Assembly: GCA_026770025.1 (NCBI GenBank)
Contig: JAMXDE010000059.1
Coordinates: forward strand, 310,001-374,000
DNA length: 64,000 bases
Direction of reading: 5' to 3'
Origin: Craspedostauros australis
Taxonomy: Eukaryota; Bacillariophyta; Bacillariophyceae; Mastogloiales; Achnanthaceae
Made by a program: the position numbers and the translations under genes. Below are positions 21,330 to 33,200 of this stretch, piece by piece. Below the pieces are notes generated by a model. The model had not been told where the DNA came from. It did no database searches and saw only the letters and a list, made by a program, of their open reading frames with translations. How positions within the stretch are numbered: position 1 is the first letter of the stretch; each line of letters opens with the position of its first letter.

Positions 21330-24001
21330 TCACTTCGTTGGTTCGGAGCCAGCGTCCAATCCGCTTTGGAATGAAAGCGATGTCTTCACGGCGGTGGGTA
21401 TGTGCTGCCTGCTTGGGTCCGAGATGGTGGATGCGTCGCTCCTGACGATGCCCCAGAACGTCGTGATCTCGCCCTTCCCCTTGGCGATGACCTTGTCCTC
21501 CCTCGCTTCGAACCAGTGCCCCTTCCCGTGGCGCCTCAATTCCGATGCAAAGCTCTCCGAGAGATGGATTCTGTTGGCTGCGCCTGATGTTTCGATGCGG
21601 GCTGCTGTGTTCATGGTGTCACCGAACAACTGGAAACGAGATTTCTGCCCCCTCAGCACACCAGCGGTTACGGGTCCGCAATGGAGGCCAAACCTCATTG
21701 CCATGTCTGTAGTGTCAGGCCCCAGCTGGACTGCCAGATCATGGAACATGGTGTTGGCCTTGTACAGACATGACCTCGCGAAGCGGAACATCGCGACGGC
21801 ATGATCGTGCCTCGTCTCTGGTAGACCGCAGGCCGCCACGTAGCAGTCGCCGATCGTCTCAACCTTGAATATACCCAGGCGGTTCGCGATCTTGTCGAAC
21901 GCGTTGTAGATCTGCTCCAGCAACGTGAAGATTGCTGCTGGTTCGCGGTGGCATGACCAGCCGACGAATCCGACGATGTCTGCGAACAGCACTGTCGCGC
22001 TTGGGAATAGATCTGCGATAGGTCTGGTACGCGAGATCTCATGGACGTCATCCGAGTGGTAATCCCTCAGGCCTTGCGACGGGTTCTGAGAGGTATGCCA
22101 AGCACCGGGGTCATTCTTCGCTTTTCCATCCCGCTTGTCCTTGTCTCTTGGGTTGCCGCCGCTGCCCCCAGTCCCAGTGTCGTTCGTGGCATTGTTCATG
22201 ACCCGGTCTCGGACGTTTGCTGGGAACAGGGATGTGACGATGGCCTGCGATCTGGTCGCGCTGTCCAAGATCTTGCGTTGGCGACGCTCGACGAGGCAGT
22301 CGTAAATGATGAAAGCGACGCCGGTGAGAATGAAGATGGCGATGACGACGATGGTGTTGACGAGAGGTTTCCTTGTGAGGTACGTGGAGCGGAAGTCATC
22401 TGAGGGATACAGGCTGAAGGAGAACTCGCAGCCCTGGATGCCTCGGAAGGAGGTGAACGCTGCCGATTCTTCAAGATGGTCGTAAGATCTGTCGTGGTGT
22501 CTTCCAGGCCCGAGGTACTCCACCTGCGGTCCATCGATGCGGAACGTAAACGAACTATCGCATGAGCTTTGGACCACCAGGTAGATGCTGTCGATCCCCT
22601 CCGGTACAAGATCCAGAAAGTAGGATCTCCATGGCATTGTTGACGTGATCGCGCCCACCACCACGCGATCGTCACCGCTGAGCTTGTCAAAGATGGGAGC
22701 GGCCATGTAGCTGGTCGGCCAATCTTCGGGACCTTCGACTTTGCTCATGTCGGACTCTTGGTTGATTTTGGATAGCACGGCTGTGTGCGTTCTGATGACC
22801 TCTTTGAATACTTCGGCGAATAGTACATTCTCGAAGGAGTCATAGTTCACAACCCGCTCTAGGGTTTCGATCGGTGATACCATTGCTGTGGGTGCATAGT
22901 ATCCCTGACCCTCAGGGAAGACGAGGCTGCCTTTGTCGATCTTCCAAATCTTGGGGATAATGGGTGCGGCCGTCCGATTGAGGCCTGCATAATCCAAATT
23001 CTCCTGAATCCAGGCTTGATTGTTATTCTGGTACTCCTCGTACTCTGCCTTGTTGGCGTCTGACACCAGAGGCGTGATGCCCATGCTGAAGGCTCCTGTG
23101 GCCTTCACTGCCTCGTCGCTCTGCGCCTCGAATAGAGGGATGGTGACCATGGGCCATTCGGCATCATCCGCCAGAGTGCTGACTGTGATCTGGAGGCTCA
23201 TGCCTTCGAACACATTGAAGATATCCCTTGCGTTGATCTGAGAAACATCGATGATTTGTTTGGCGAAGTCCTTGAACTGTTCAGCAAAGAGATATAGGAC
23301 GAAGAGATAGAGGGCAAAGTGATACGGATGCATCGATTGTTGGAAGGAGCACGTGAAGGGAGTGAATGGGTGGAGTCGATTGAAATGTGTATATTAGCAC
23401 GAGTATGCAGGCAAAGAGGGCAGAATCGTCTGAAGGGATGACAGCACCCCAACCTCGTTGACGATAGGTAACAGAAATAGAGCATATGGACTCCAAACAT
23501 CAGGTTTGAGATATTGCTTGCATATCTTGTGTTGTATCGCACACCGCGTTGACTTACCCTTGTCTCGAAGCTACTCTTGTCTTGATTCCATGACACGTAG
23601 TACACAGCAAGGGCCATTCCAGTGGCTGCAAAGAACAACGTTAGACGGAACACGATACGCGAATATCGCACGCGTTTGGTCTCGGCACCTGAGAGTTGTG
23701 CTGTGATGTGCTCCTTCTCTCTGCGCCTGCCACTTTCTTCACTCGAGCTATGATGATCTGACAACTGGTCTTCATCGATGCAGCTATCATCGTCATCGTC
23801 ACTGCAGTTGTTGTCGTCATCTCCTGCAGAGATATCGTAGTGATATTCGAACTCTTCATGGTCGTCGCTTTGGTAATCCCGGTTGTCAGTATCATACTTT
23901 GGTGGGAATGATGCATTAGCCGCAGCGGAGTTACCATTGCTACTGTCACTCATGTTGGGTGCAGCGTGATTCGTTTGCAAGTACTGCTTGGACTCCTGCA
24001 T
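21330..24001 (-). CDS. Receptor B: membrane class III cyclase without PDE (796 aa)
   Basis: Exons 24001-23558 and 23276-21330, with a 281-bp GTAAGT...CAG intron at the same place and phase as in receptor A. Acidic Asp/Ser-rich N-terminus, TM1 about 121-143, an extracellular region like that of A, and a second TM segment before the cyclase. Metal Asps (FADIVGFV, IGDCYVA), the base-specifying Glu of KVETIGD and NTAAR are all kept, so the cyclase should be active. The protein stops about 50 residues after the conserved TTFWG strand. There is no HD phosphodiesterase, and none is seen in the 2.1 kb downstream. It is a paralogue of A by shared intron position and about the same order of motifs. Confidence 0.9.
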
Positions 24002-26699
24002 GATCACTGTGCTGAATTGCGTTGTGTGTGCGCTGTTGGTGATGTTGTTGGTGCGTTATTGTGTGTTGTTGGTGGTGATGGTGATGATGGTTGCGATTTG
24101 GTGATTTGGTGAGTTGGATGGGTTTGGTGAGTTGGATGCTGGGTTAAACTTATGGCTGGAAAGGATGAACCATTGACATTTGGCGCTCGTACCGCAAAGT
24201 TTGTGCGCTGTGGACCACACGAGGACGAGTTGGGATACGTGCTCACCACAGATGTTTGTTTGTTTGTTTGCTCTTCGTTCGGCATACATGGGCGTGTTTT
24301 TGCTGGTGAGACAAAATGAGCAACCGTATCGCAGCCTTGCACGTATTCGTAATCGTGCAAGCTGTGCGTTTCTCTCCTTGCTCTCTCCTAGCGTTCCCTT
24401 CGGCGCGAAGAAGGTGGGCAGACAAGATGACCCATGGCAAATGACTGATGATGAAACTTCCGCGCATGTATTCGGTGCTGCCAGTGTCTTGTCACGCTTG
24501 GGATGGCAACAAAAGACGTTGGCACAGCAAACCGACATCAGAGTTTGATGTTCTTGGGTCACCCTCAACCCTGCATCGCCCAGCTACACGTATGTATGGT
24601 ACGAGGATCGTCTCCCTCGATCATGGATGAACCTGCCGCTTTCTTGTTTCCAAGATCACAGAGAGGAAGGGAAACGTTGGAGCGACGTTTCGCCATCGCG
24701 CAATGACGTCGTGACCGATGTTTCGAAACCAAGCCAAAATGTGACGAGAAGTGGGTGTTTCGTTGTTCTCGCGGTGTCGGTACACGATGGCTCAGCAAAG
24801 CGCCCGAAGAGAGCGGCACCTCACGTGGACTGTTCTGTCTTGTTCACAAGTACAAGACACATTCGAACCATGTTTTAGGTGTCAAAATCCGAACCTTCTA
24901 TCAAATCCGCTTGTTTCATTCAACCCCCTATTCAACTTCAAGAACTTATGGTGGGGCCCTTCAGTCGACGCCCGCGAACCCAATGTTTGGTTTGATTTGC
25001 TCGTACTCGTGTCTTTCTCTTGCTTCGACGTTGCGGCTCCGCAGTGAACACACACATACACACACATACTCTCTCTCTGTCTGTGTGTGTCTGTGTGCAT
25101 GTCTGGGGGCGAGAGGTGTTTTGTTGTGTTGTTGCATCATCGTGGGTTGCAGCCATCAAAGCCGTTCCTTGTGGCGCGAAGAAGGATGGCGCTGTGGAGG
25201 TCAACGATGATGTGACGCACATGGCGCCTCCGAGAATGAGTACGAAAAGGTCGCACAAGTACGACCAAGCTGCTTGTGGCTTGGATAATTTGGTTTGTGT
25301 GTTCTTGACGATCTGCGCCCCATTCACAAGTCTGCATTTGTCATGGTCCTGCACAAAATGCACGCATGGTAGCGGATGCCGCACACAGAGGAAGCGAGCT
25401 TGGGCCTTGTGGCTTCACCACATGATCGACACAGAGCGCACGCAGATCCATGGATTGTCATGCCAAGAGAGTGAAGGGCGCAAAGCCCCGGTTTGGGTGG
25501 ATGCGGACTCCTGTTTCCACGCACAGGGCACCCATCAATGAGTGTTGATAGCACCATTTGAGAGGTCAACCAAACAATCACTCGCCCCATCGTTCGATCA
25601 GCAAACCAGCGGGAAGGCCATCCAACCGATCGGGTGGGCATGGCTTCAAGTACTCCATGGTGTAATACCGAACGTACAACACTTTCCCACATCGCAACGC
25701 CAGTCCATGCGGTAAGCAACAACGGCTCGAAACCAGCGCACACGATGTCGGCGCGGCACTGAAACTTCGGTCCGCTCAAGCAGGTGACCTCAGTCAAAGC
25801 TCGGAGTTGCGGCGGACGGCAATGAGGTTGAAGCGAGGAAGACTGCCGCAGATCTTCGACGCTCGTGCTGCTTCCTCGGTGGGATTTGACGCCGTGCATT
25901 GTGATGTGGACTTTTGCAAGAGCACTCGTGGACATGGAGTGTTGCAATCCATGGTGTCATTTGCCGACACGAATCGAGTTGTGTCAGAGCATCCAATGAG
26001 AGAGGACTCGTATTGTAGTCGTACCACAGCGCGGCGATCGCTTTCATGATGGTGCTTTGTGCCACAGGCGAACCACATATGATGCTTGCGATGACTCGCT
26101 CTTATGCCTCCCTCGATTGCATGCGTGGATGCAGTGCGTCAACCAGACGAAGAATGAAGGAGGTCGATTCATGCGGGTGTCATTTTCTTCGGTTGGCGCC
26201 AAATCTGCGGATCGTCATCGATCTGCCTCCTCAGCTCGTCGCGTTGACGATTGATGTTGTTCGCAGCAATCAACGTTGCCGTTGTCGAAGCGTTATGGTT
26301 CAGATATTCTAGATCGTCCAATACTACTTTCCTTTGTGTGGGAATAAATTGGCACGATTGGATTTTAGATACCGAATTGAGCAATCGTTTCGAACAACCT
26401 CGCAAAAATGACGAGAGCGAAATTCAAATTTGAATGGCTTGTTGGTGGGAGAATCCAGCAATGCTCACAGAGGCGAAAACAGTTCTTCATCTCACCTGAT
26501 CTCATCTCATCTCATTTCACTTCATGGCATGCTACATCCTGCATCCTGTATTCGGCATCCCACATCCTGCATAAACTGGGCATTGAATCGTACGAGCACG
26601 AAGAGTAGCCCTTGCTGCACCACCATCAAGATCCATCCAAGAGTCTCCACAGTCCAGCCTATCGTCCCATCATCACATCATCACTCAAACAACTGCACC
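24002..26699. other. Long intergenic region between receptor B and the TTL-like gene
   Basis: 2.7 kb between divergent genes. A GAGTTGGATGGGTTTGGT-type repeat lies near 24095-24145. A CA/TC/TG microsatellite occupies about 25049-25100. Two loosely similar blocks containing GGCGCGAAGAAGG occur near 24400 and 25175. ORFs on the minus strand over 25324-26078 have several frames and no domain I can name; decayed transposon sequence is possible. No RNA gene seen. Confidence 0.45.
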
Positions 26700-28507
26700 A
26701 TGAACCACCGGAATCAGTTTGGCATGCGACGCACGTTAACCAGCATGCAAGGCAACAGGCCATCGTTGCGCGCGAAGCTTTCGAAGAGCTTCGGCATGAT
26801 CTTTCTGATCGTTCTGTCGGCATCGCTGTGCGTCTACTGCGTCGTGCTATACCAGCGGTTGGCTTTTGCCGAGGGTCAGCTGTACCATTCCCATCTCATC
26901 TCGCGCGATCGCAGCTTCGCGGAGCCGCAGTCGACAGGAGCCTCCAATCCAGCGATCAAGAGACCCGTGCCGGCACTGCCTGCGAACGCAGCGAGTCAAG
27001 TCGTGCGCAACAAGGCAGACAGCGAACAGAAGAAGCCGGACAACGATCTGGACAAGGAGGAGGTGAGAGATGGCGAAATCACCGCGCTGCCGCACACCTT
27101 CTATGGCACCACATCGGCCGGCATCGCCAGGGCGTTCGAATTGCTGGGCTGGCAGCGCACGAAGGATCCGCTGGAGGCCGGCATGCTGTTCGTGCAAAGC
27201 AAGAAGAAGCTGCCGCCGCAGGAGCTGCATTACTGGCAGCGCGCCAATCATTTCAGCGCCGAGCACAACATGAGCAGCAAGACCATGCTGCTCAAGGGAC
27301 TGCGCCGCTACGCCCGCATGCATGCGCGGGATCAGCCGCACGCGAAGACCTTCATCCCGGAAGGCTACGTGCTCTACGATGAGACGGACACGGCCAACTT
27401 CCTCAAGAATGTCGACACGTCCAAACCGTGGGTCCTCAAATTCCTCAAGAAGGACAACGGCAAGGGCATCACCATGATAGGTCCCAACAGCGAGCCCTTG
27501 ATGAATCTGATCAAGGAGCTCAAGCAGCAAGGCAACATGCCCAGCCACATGATCCAGGAGTACATCCAGCACGAGCTCACGTTCCGCCGCTACAAGTTCG
27601 ATCTGCGCTGCTTCGTCCTCTTCGCCTCGATCCGTCCGATGCTGGCCTACTACGGCGGCGGGTACCTGCGCGTCAGCCACAACATCTACGACGAGTCAGA
27701 CTTTTCCAGCACGCACAAGCATCTCACCAACGTGGGACAGAATGACAACAAATCAAAGACGCTGAAGCAGTTGGAGGACGAGAAGAAGGAGCCCAAGATT
27801 GAAGCCGTCACATCGTTCGAGGATTGGGTGCCGGAACTGCAACGATATGTGACGCAAGAACGCCCGGATCTCTTCGCAGCCGATTCGCCGCAGCGCGCGG
27901 ATCCCATGCTGCATATTCAAAGTCAGATCAAGCATGCCATATCGACGGCGATATCGGCCTATTACGAATCCATCGTCAAGTCGGATGAACATGCCGAGAA
28001 TGAGGTGCGTTCGAGGACTCTAGCGTATGCGCATGTTGTGCTTGGTTTGTTCGTTTGTGTTGTGTTGTGCTGTGTTGTGCCATGCAGCCAACGGACCAAT
28101 CCATTCGTCTCACAAACTTCCTCTCCATCGTCATTGATCTTCACAATATTCAAAATATTACACTATTGCAGTTCGCCTGGATGGGTGCCGACTTCATCAT
28201 CGACGAGAACCTGAAGGTGTGGATGACGGAGATGCAGACGGGGCCCGGCATGGGCCACGAGGAGTTCATCGCCAAGAAGAACTTCAGCCGCAAGATGGTG
28301 CCCACCATGATCAAGCTCGTCGAAGAAGTCACGAACAAGCAGCTCCTCATGCTGCAAGGTCAGAAGAAGGCCGCCATCAAATCCAAACGCATGGATATGA
28401 CCAAGAATATGAAGTCTTCCGACTTCCTGCCGTTGGAAAATGTGGGAGCCTTCGATCTCATCGCGACGGATCAATACTCGTACCGGTACGAACTCATGCC
28501 GAACTAG
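26700..28507 (+). CDS. Tubulin-tyrosine-ligase-like (TTL family) membrane protein (546 aa)
   Basis: Exons 26700-28004 and 28172-28507, with a 167-bp intron (donor GTGCGT, acceptor TTGCAG, phase 0). There is an N-terminal signal-anchor (about residues 32-52), a low-complexity stem, then a TTL-type ATP-grasp domain: VLKFLKKDNGKGI, the FDLRCFVLFAS strand, HLTNVGQN, and after the intron GADFIIDENLKVW followed by TEMQTGPG. TTL enzymes ligate amino acids to tubulin or other proteins. A type II membrane topology would place this domain in the lumen or outside, which is odd for a tubulin enzyme. The family's metal-binding E-x-N is E455-M-Q457 here. The start is chosen at the ATG in a CACC context just before the TM; the frame is open further upstream. 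Codons are strongly G/C-ending. Confidence 0.85.
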
Positions 28508-28711
28508 ACAACGTATCTACATAATACACGGGAATCAGTCATTCACGCGTGTCACACACCACAAAATGATCTTTGTTGATGGGTGTCGTTTCGGTGCGGC
28601 GGAATGTGATCCTCCGTCGCCAGCAACGCACGTATGATACTATTCCGCAACACTCCACGAGCTACGTACACCATTCTTTGCGTTGCGTTGCGTTGCGCTA
28701 CGTTGAAGATC

Positions 28712-30076
28712 ATGACAGAGCAAGCGGCAAGTCAGGCAAGCGATTGCCCCATGGGAGAGAGGGATGTGAAGGAGGACCAACCGAAGGGCAATGCGCACGT
28801 CGTGGAAAGTGACGAGGATTTCCGCGCATGGTTCTTGGATGCCATGTATGCGCACAATGCCGAACTCTGCGCTCGTTATCGGACGATTGTGCGACGCTGC
28901 GCCGACGCTGTCGTGCAATGGCGCAAACGCTACCGTCCCGATCATCCCGCGCTGTGGAAGCGCATCTTCTCGCAGGACCGCGTCGTCAAGGAATGCATGG
29001 AGGCCTTGCCGGTGTTGGAGCTGGTGGTGCGATACGTGGATCGATTCGATGATCCGCATCATCGCGTGTTGATCGTGGATTTGGCAAGCGGCAAAGGATA
29101 CCTGTCCATGCTGCTGAGCGAGATGCTGGATCCGGCCAAGGTCGAGAAGTGCGTGCTGGTCGATAAGGCATGGCCGATGCACACGGGTGCGCAACGGATC
29201 ATGACCTTCGACAGCAGCCACATCAGCTGGGAACACATTTACGGCGTCAATCCCAAGACGCAGCGACCGTACGCATGGCCGATTCCTTTGCAGACAACGA
29301 AGCAGGATCTCAAAAAGTCCAGGAGCATCCGGCAGCTGGAGCAGAAGCTGCTGCACAACAACGATGCCGTGCGGCCGGTAGACGTTGGCGTCGGTGAACC
29401 CGGTGGTGTTGTGGACACGGATCCTGCGTCTCCACATCGGGAACAGCAAAAGAAAAGACAAAAACAGGAACCCGGCGAGGTGATCCCCAGGGGTCCCATC
29501 CTGCTCCTGGCGATTCACTTGTGTGGCACGCTGTCCATCAAGGCGATCGAGCTGTTCAATAAGAGGCCACAGCAGCATCACAATCGCAAGATCGATTTGC
29601 TGGCGCTCAAGCCATGCTGTTTGCCGGGCAAGTACCATCTCAAGAACAAAACGGTATTCGACGTTGGCGGCCACATCTTCCATGCGAAGGATGTCTGCAG
29701 TTACGGTCGATGGAAGCAAAACAAGTGGCACGGACCTCCGCGGCAGTCCTTGCAGATCAAGTTCGATTGTTGGGCGCAGAATCTGTATCAAGGCGTGCAG
29801 GTATGCCAGCCGGTAGGGAGTGGCGAGAGAGAAGCAGAATCGGGGGCACGCAAGGATCCGGCAACGAAGCAGCAAGAAGAACCAGCAATGAAGCAGCAAG
29901 AAATAAGCAAAGCTCCTCCAATCAATGTCGGAGAGGACAAGGCGATGATTGACGTCAAAGTCCAGAAGGATGGGGGCTATCAGAATTCGTTCATCTTTGC
30001 GCAGAAGAACTCCTACGGCGTGTCCGTTTCGTTAGCGGACGATCTCACAGAAACAATATCTTCGGAGACGGCGTGA
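28712..30076 (+). CDS. SAM-dependent methyltransferase, Methyltransf_32-like (454 aa)
   Basis: Single exon. The SAM-binding loop is DLASGKGYL (123-131). A later strand, LLAIHLCGTLS, and the motif LKPCCLPGKYH (C302, C303) fit the METTL25/Trm13-type methyltransferase fold (PF13679). That family modifies RNA or protein; the substrate is unknown here. A Gln/Lys/Glu-rich insert (about 380-405) interrupts the C-terminal part. Start taken at ATG 28712; an in-frame ATG at 28634 would add 26 residues encoded partly by a GCGTT repeat tract and is less likely. The gene lies 204 bp downstream of the TTL-like gene on the same strand. The 419-codon antisense ORF is a shadow. Confidence 0.8.
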   Translation: MTEQAASQASDCPMGERDVKEDQPKGNAHVVESDEDFRAWFLDAMYAHNAELCARYRTIVRRCADAVVQWRKRYRPDHPALWKRIFSQDRVVKECMEALPVLELVVRYVDRFDDPHHRVLIVDLASGKGYLSMLLSEMLDPAKVEKCVLVDKAWPMHTGAQRIMTFDSSHISWEHIYGVNPKTQRPYAWPIPLQTTKQDLKKSRSIRQLEQKLLHNNDAVRPVDVGVGEPGGVVDTDPASPHREQQKKRQKQEPGEVIPRGPILLLAIHLCGTLSIKAIELFNKRPQQHHNRKIDLLALKPCCLPGKYHLKNKTVFDVGGHIFHAKDVCSYGRWKQNKWHGPPRQSLQIKFDCWAQNLYQGVQVCQPVGSGEREAESGARKDPATKQQEEPAMKQQEISKAPPINVGEDKAMIDVKVQKDGGYQNSFIFAQKNSYGVSVSLADDLTETISSETA

Positions 30077-30223
30077 CAACAACCCAGACAGCAATGGTGC
30101 AGCGGTTCCTAATCGAGAGTTTCGTCGTCCAAGTCAATTGCGGAGCTTGTTCTATTCAACCACAGCAAATGCTCAACAATACTTCAATTTCTCTGTTGCC
30201 ATTTCTCCCCTTCCAAAACTTCA

Positions 30224-33200
30224 TTATGCTGTTCCAGCCACCTCCTTTGCCATCTCTGCTACGATCTCCTCGCCGCGGCGTTCCCATTCTGCACGGTTGG
30301 CTAGCGCGTAGTTCAAGTACTCGTCACTGGACTTGCCGAAGACGCCGCATTCTTTCAATTTCTTCGCCAGCGGAATGATGTAGTAGTCGAAAAATCCAAT
30401 CTCGCTCTTGTACCAGGTGTCGATCGGGTTGCTTTGGGACCGACCGGCCTTGTATGCTGCGTGGCACTCCTTGAAGAACAGCTCGTTCCATTTGCGATAG
30501 ATGTGCCAGTGCTGCATAGTGTGCGCAACGTCAGAGGCTTGCATCAGATGCTCAATGACGATGGTTGCTTTCTGATTCGTCACATCGTTCTCCGATTGGC
30601 GCAATGCGTCGCTATTGAACGCCCTGTCCCAGCGTTCGTTGCGGGCCTTCTTCAGATCCTTGTCGACGATATCCGTTGCCATGACGGCGTTCACCACCAG
30701 CTGTCTCAACCGGCGGGCCTCGCTCGCCGTCGGGCAGACGCAAGATCGCAACGTAGCGTACTCATCCGACATGAACAATTCCCAGGCCAGCACCAGCGAA
30801 TTTTGCTCCGCGACAGATCTGCCATCGTAGACTTGTGCGGCAGGCGTTTGCTCTTTGACCAACTGGGCGTTTGGAACACCACAGTGATCCACGTCATGTA
30901 TGAGCGCGGATAATGCGCATGCGAATCGAACCATCGGGTCCGATGTGATGCCGTAGGTGTGATCGTGCATGGTCGCTGCAGCGATGTCGAGCGAGTCGTC
31001 TGATTTCGAACGTTGGAACTGCGCTGGCAATGATGATGATCTGGACGAGATAGGTTTGGTTGCTGCGGCCTCCTCGTCGTCCGTTTTCGTGATGCTCGCC
31101 CCACGCTGGGACTTCGGATGCAGCTTCTGGTCGTTGTTGATTTCGGAAGATCCTGGTGCCACGATCCTTGACATTAGCTTGATGACTGACATGGTGACAT
31201 GCGAAGCGTGCTCGAAATTGTGGAAAGCGTTGCGCCTGTACATTGAAGCGATCGCTGACACGAACGATCGCAGCTGCTGGGTGACTTGCTCCGAGATGTC
31301 AACATCGTCCGGGCGTTCCAATTTCGCGATTTGGCTATTGAAGGCGGAAAGATGAACGAAGTCCTTGACTTCGTTGAGCGGGATCCATGAATCGTTGAGG
31401 AGTTCCATGTCGTCCGATCCGCGATCATTGAAATCGGCCCTTCCACAGCCAGTGCCAGGATCTGTGCCAGCGGCATCTTCTGCGTAGCCGGATGATGAAA
31501 CCGACTGTGTTGAGAACGTGAATGATTGCATGGAAGATGCGCTCCCGTTCATGAACCCATTCATGATTCCATTCACCAACGCCTGGGTGTCGAGCGTTCT
31601 CAACTTTCGAGGACCGACGGGTGACGAAGGTCCTCTGCTTCCCGCTCTGCTTCCAGGCTTGCTTCCAGGCTTGCTTCCACTACTGCTTCTACTTTTGGGT
31701 GTGTGTTGCTGGATGACATGAATGGCCTCGCGCTGAGCCACAATGTCCTTCATTAGATTCACAAGCATATTGACATGCCAATCCACGTAGCGCTCTGTTC
31801 GCGCATCGAGCGAGACGTGGGCAATGGGTTCCGGAGATGAGCTCCCATCATCGATGATGAATTGTTGTGTTTGATTTTGGGCAACCGGAGATGGTTCTTG
31901 TGCATCTTGAATCACCATTGACTCAAATGCTGAAGCCGGCACCACTGCTGATTTTCGTGGTGGCGTCTGTGGGCATTGCTCCGGAGCCATGACCGGGATG
32001 ATGGAAACTGCGTTTGCCGTGCATGGCGCATTTTGCGGCGAATGCTCATGTTGCTGGTCAGCTGAAGTGTGCCCCACACCAGTGATCCAGTAGCTGCGAA
32101 AATGGAGCGGTGCGCACGCATGTCAAAATATCCGCGTGGTTATGTTGCGCAATGAACGATGTGCACATTGATGTGAGTGATGCGTATGATCAAAGAATTG
32201 CAGTACAACTCAAGCACGTACCCATACAGTGCCTGGCACATGGCAATCATCGTACTTACGTTTGGATCTTCCCTTCCCCTGCAGTTGTAACCAGATTCTC
32301 TCGCTTGGTCAACCACGAAGCCTTGCCCTGCGATCTCAGTATCTTGGCCGTTGTTGACGAGACTTGAATTCGACCAACCTTGCCTGTGTGCTCCATCGAT
32401 GCTGCGATATCGACCGCGTCTCCAAACAGCTGGAAACGAGCCCTCTCGCCTCTCAGGACGCCCGCCGTGACTGGACCAGAGTGCATTCCGACACGCAACG
32501 ACAGATCCCCCGTCTCGGGGCCGTGCGTGGCTTCCATCTGTTTGGTGATGAAGGACATTCGCCTGAGGATATCACGAGCGAACCGCACCATCACGATAGC
32601 ATGATCCTTTCGTGCATCCGGGATCCCGGTGGCAGCAACGTAGCAATCTCCCACTGTCTCCACTTTGAACACGCGCCTTGCGTTGGCGATGGTATCGAAT
32701 GATGAAAACACGGTCTCGAGGAGCGAAAAGACCTGCGATGGTTCTCGCACCGAGCTCCATGCTGTGAATCCGGCGATATCCGCAAACAGCACTGACGTTT
32801 CCAAGAAGAAGTCCGCCAACGGCTGATCAAAGGTGTCGGGCCCACCGGGGCTCTCGCCATGCAAGTAGGTCTTCAGATTTCTGATTCTCTTGCGAGGCGT
32901 CTTGGCATGGTCATGAAGTTCGGGGAGCAACCGCTTTCGGATGCTTGCGGGGAACAGCGATGCCACGATGGCGTTGGATTTGGCAGCGTTTTCCACCATA
33001 TTTTCGTTCCTGCGGTAGACGCGCCAATCGTACACGACGAACAGCACGAAGATGAACAGGAATGTGGCGGAGACGACGCAAGCGAAAAGTTCGGGGGTCC
33101 ACTTTTCGTACGGCTCAACGAATCGTTTGGACGGATACATCTTCATCGAGTAGCGACAATGCGATGTCGCTTCGTTGAAGGCTTTGTTGGTGGACATTGA

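Noticed and set aside
25324..26078. Minus-strand ORFs with Cys-rich end, considered as a piggyBac-type transposase remnant
   Set aside because: No DDE/DDD motif and the frame breaks repeatedly; the Cys spacing alone is not enough.
28640..29899. 419-codon minus-strand ORF over the methyltransferase
   Set aside because: Antisense shadow of a GC-ending-codon gene with clear SAM motifs.
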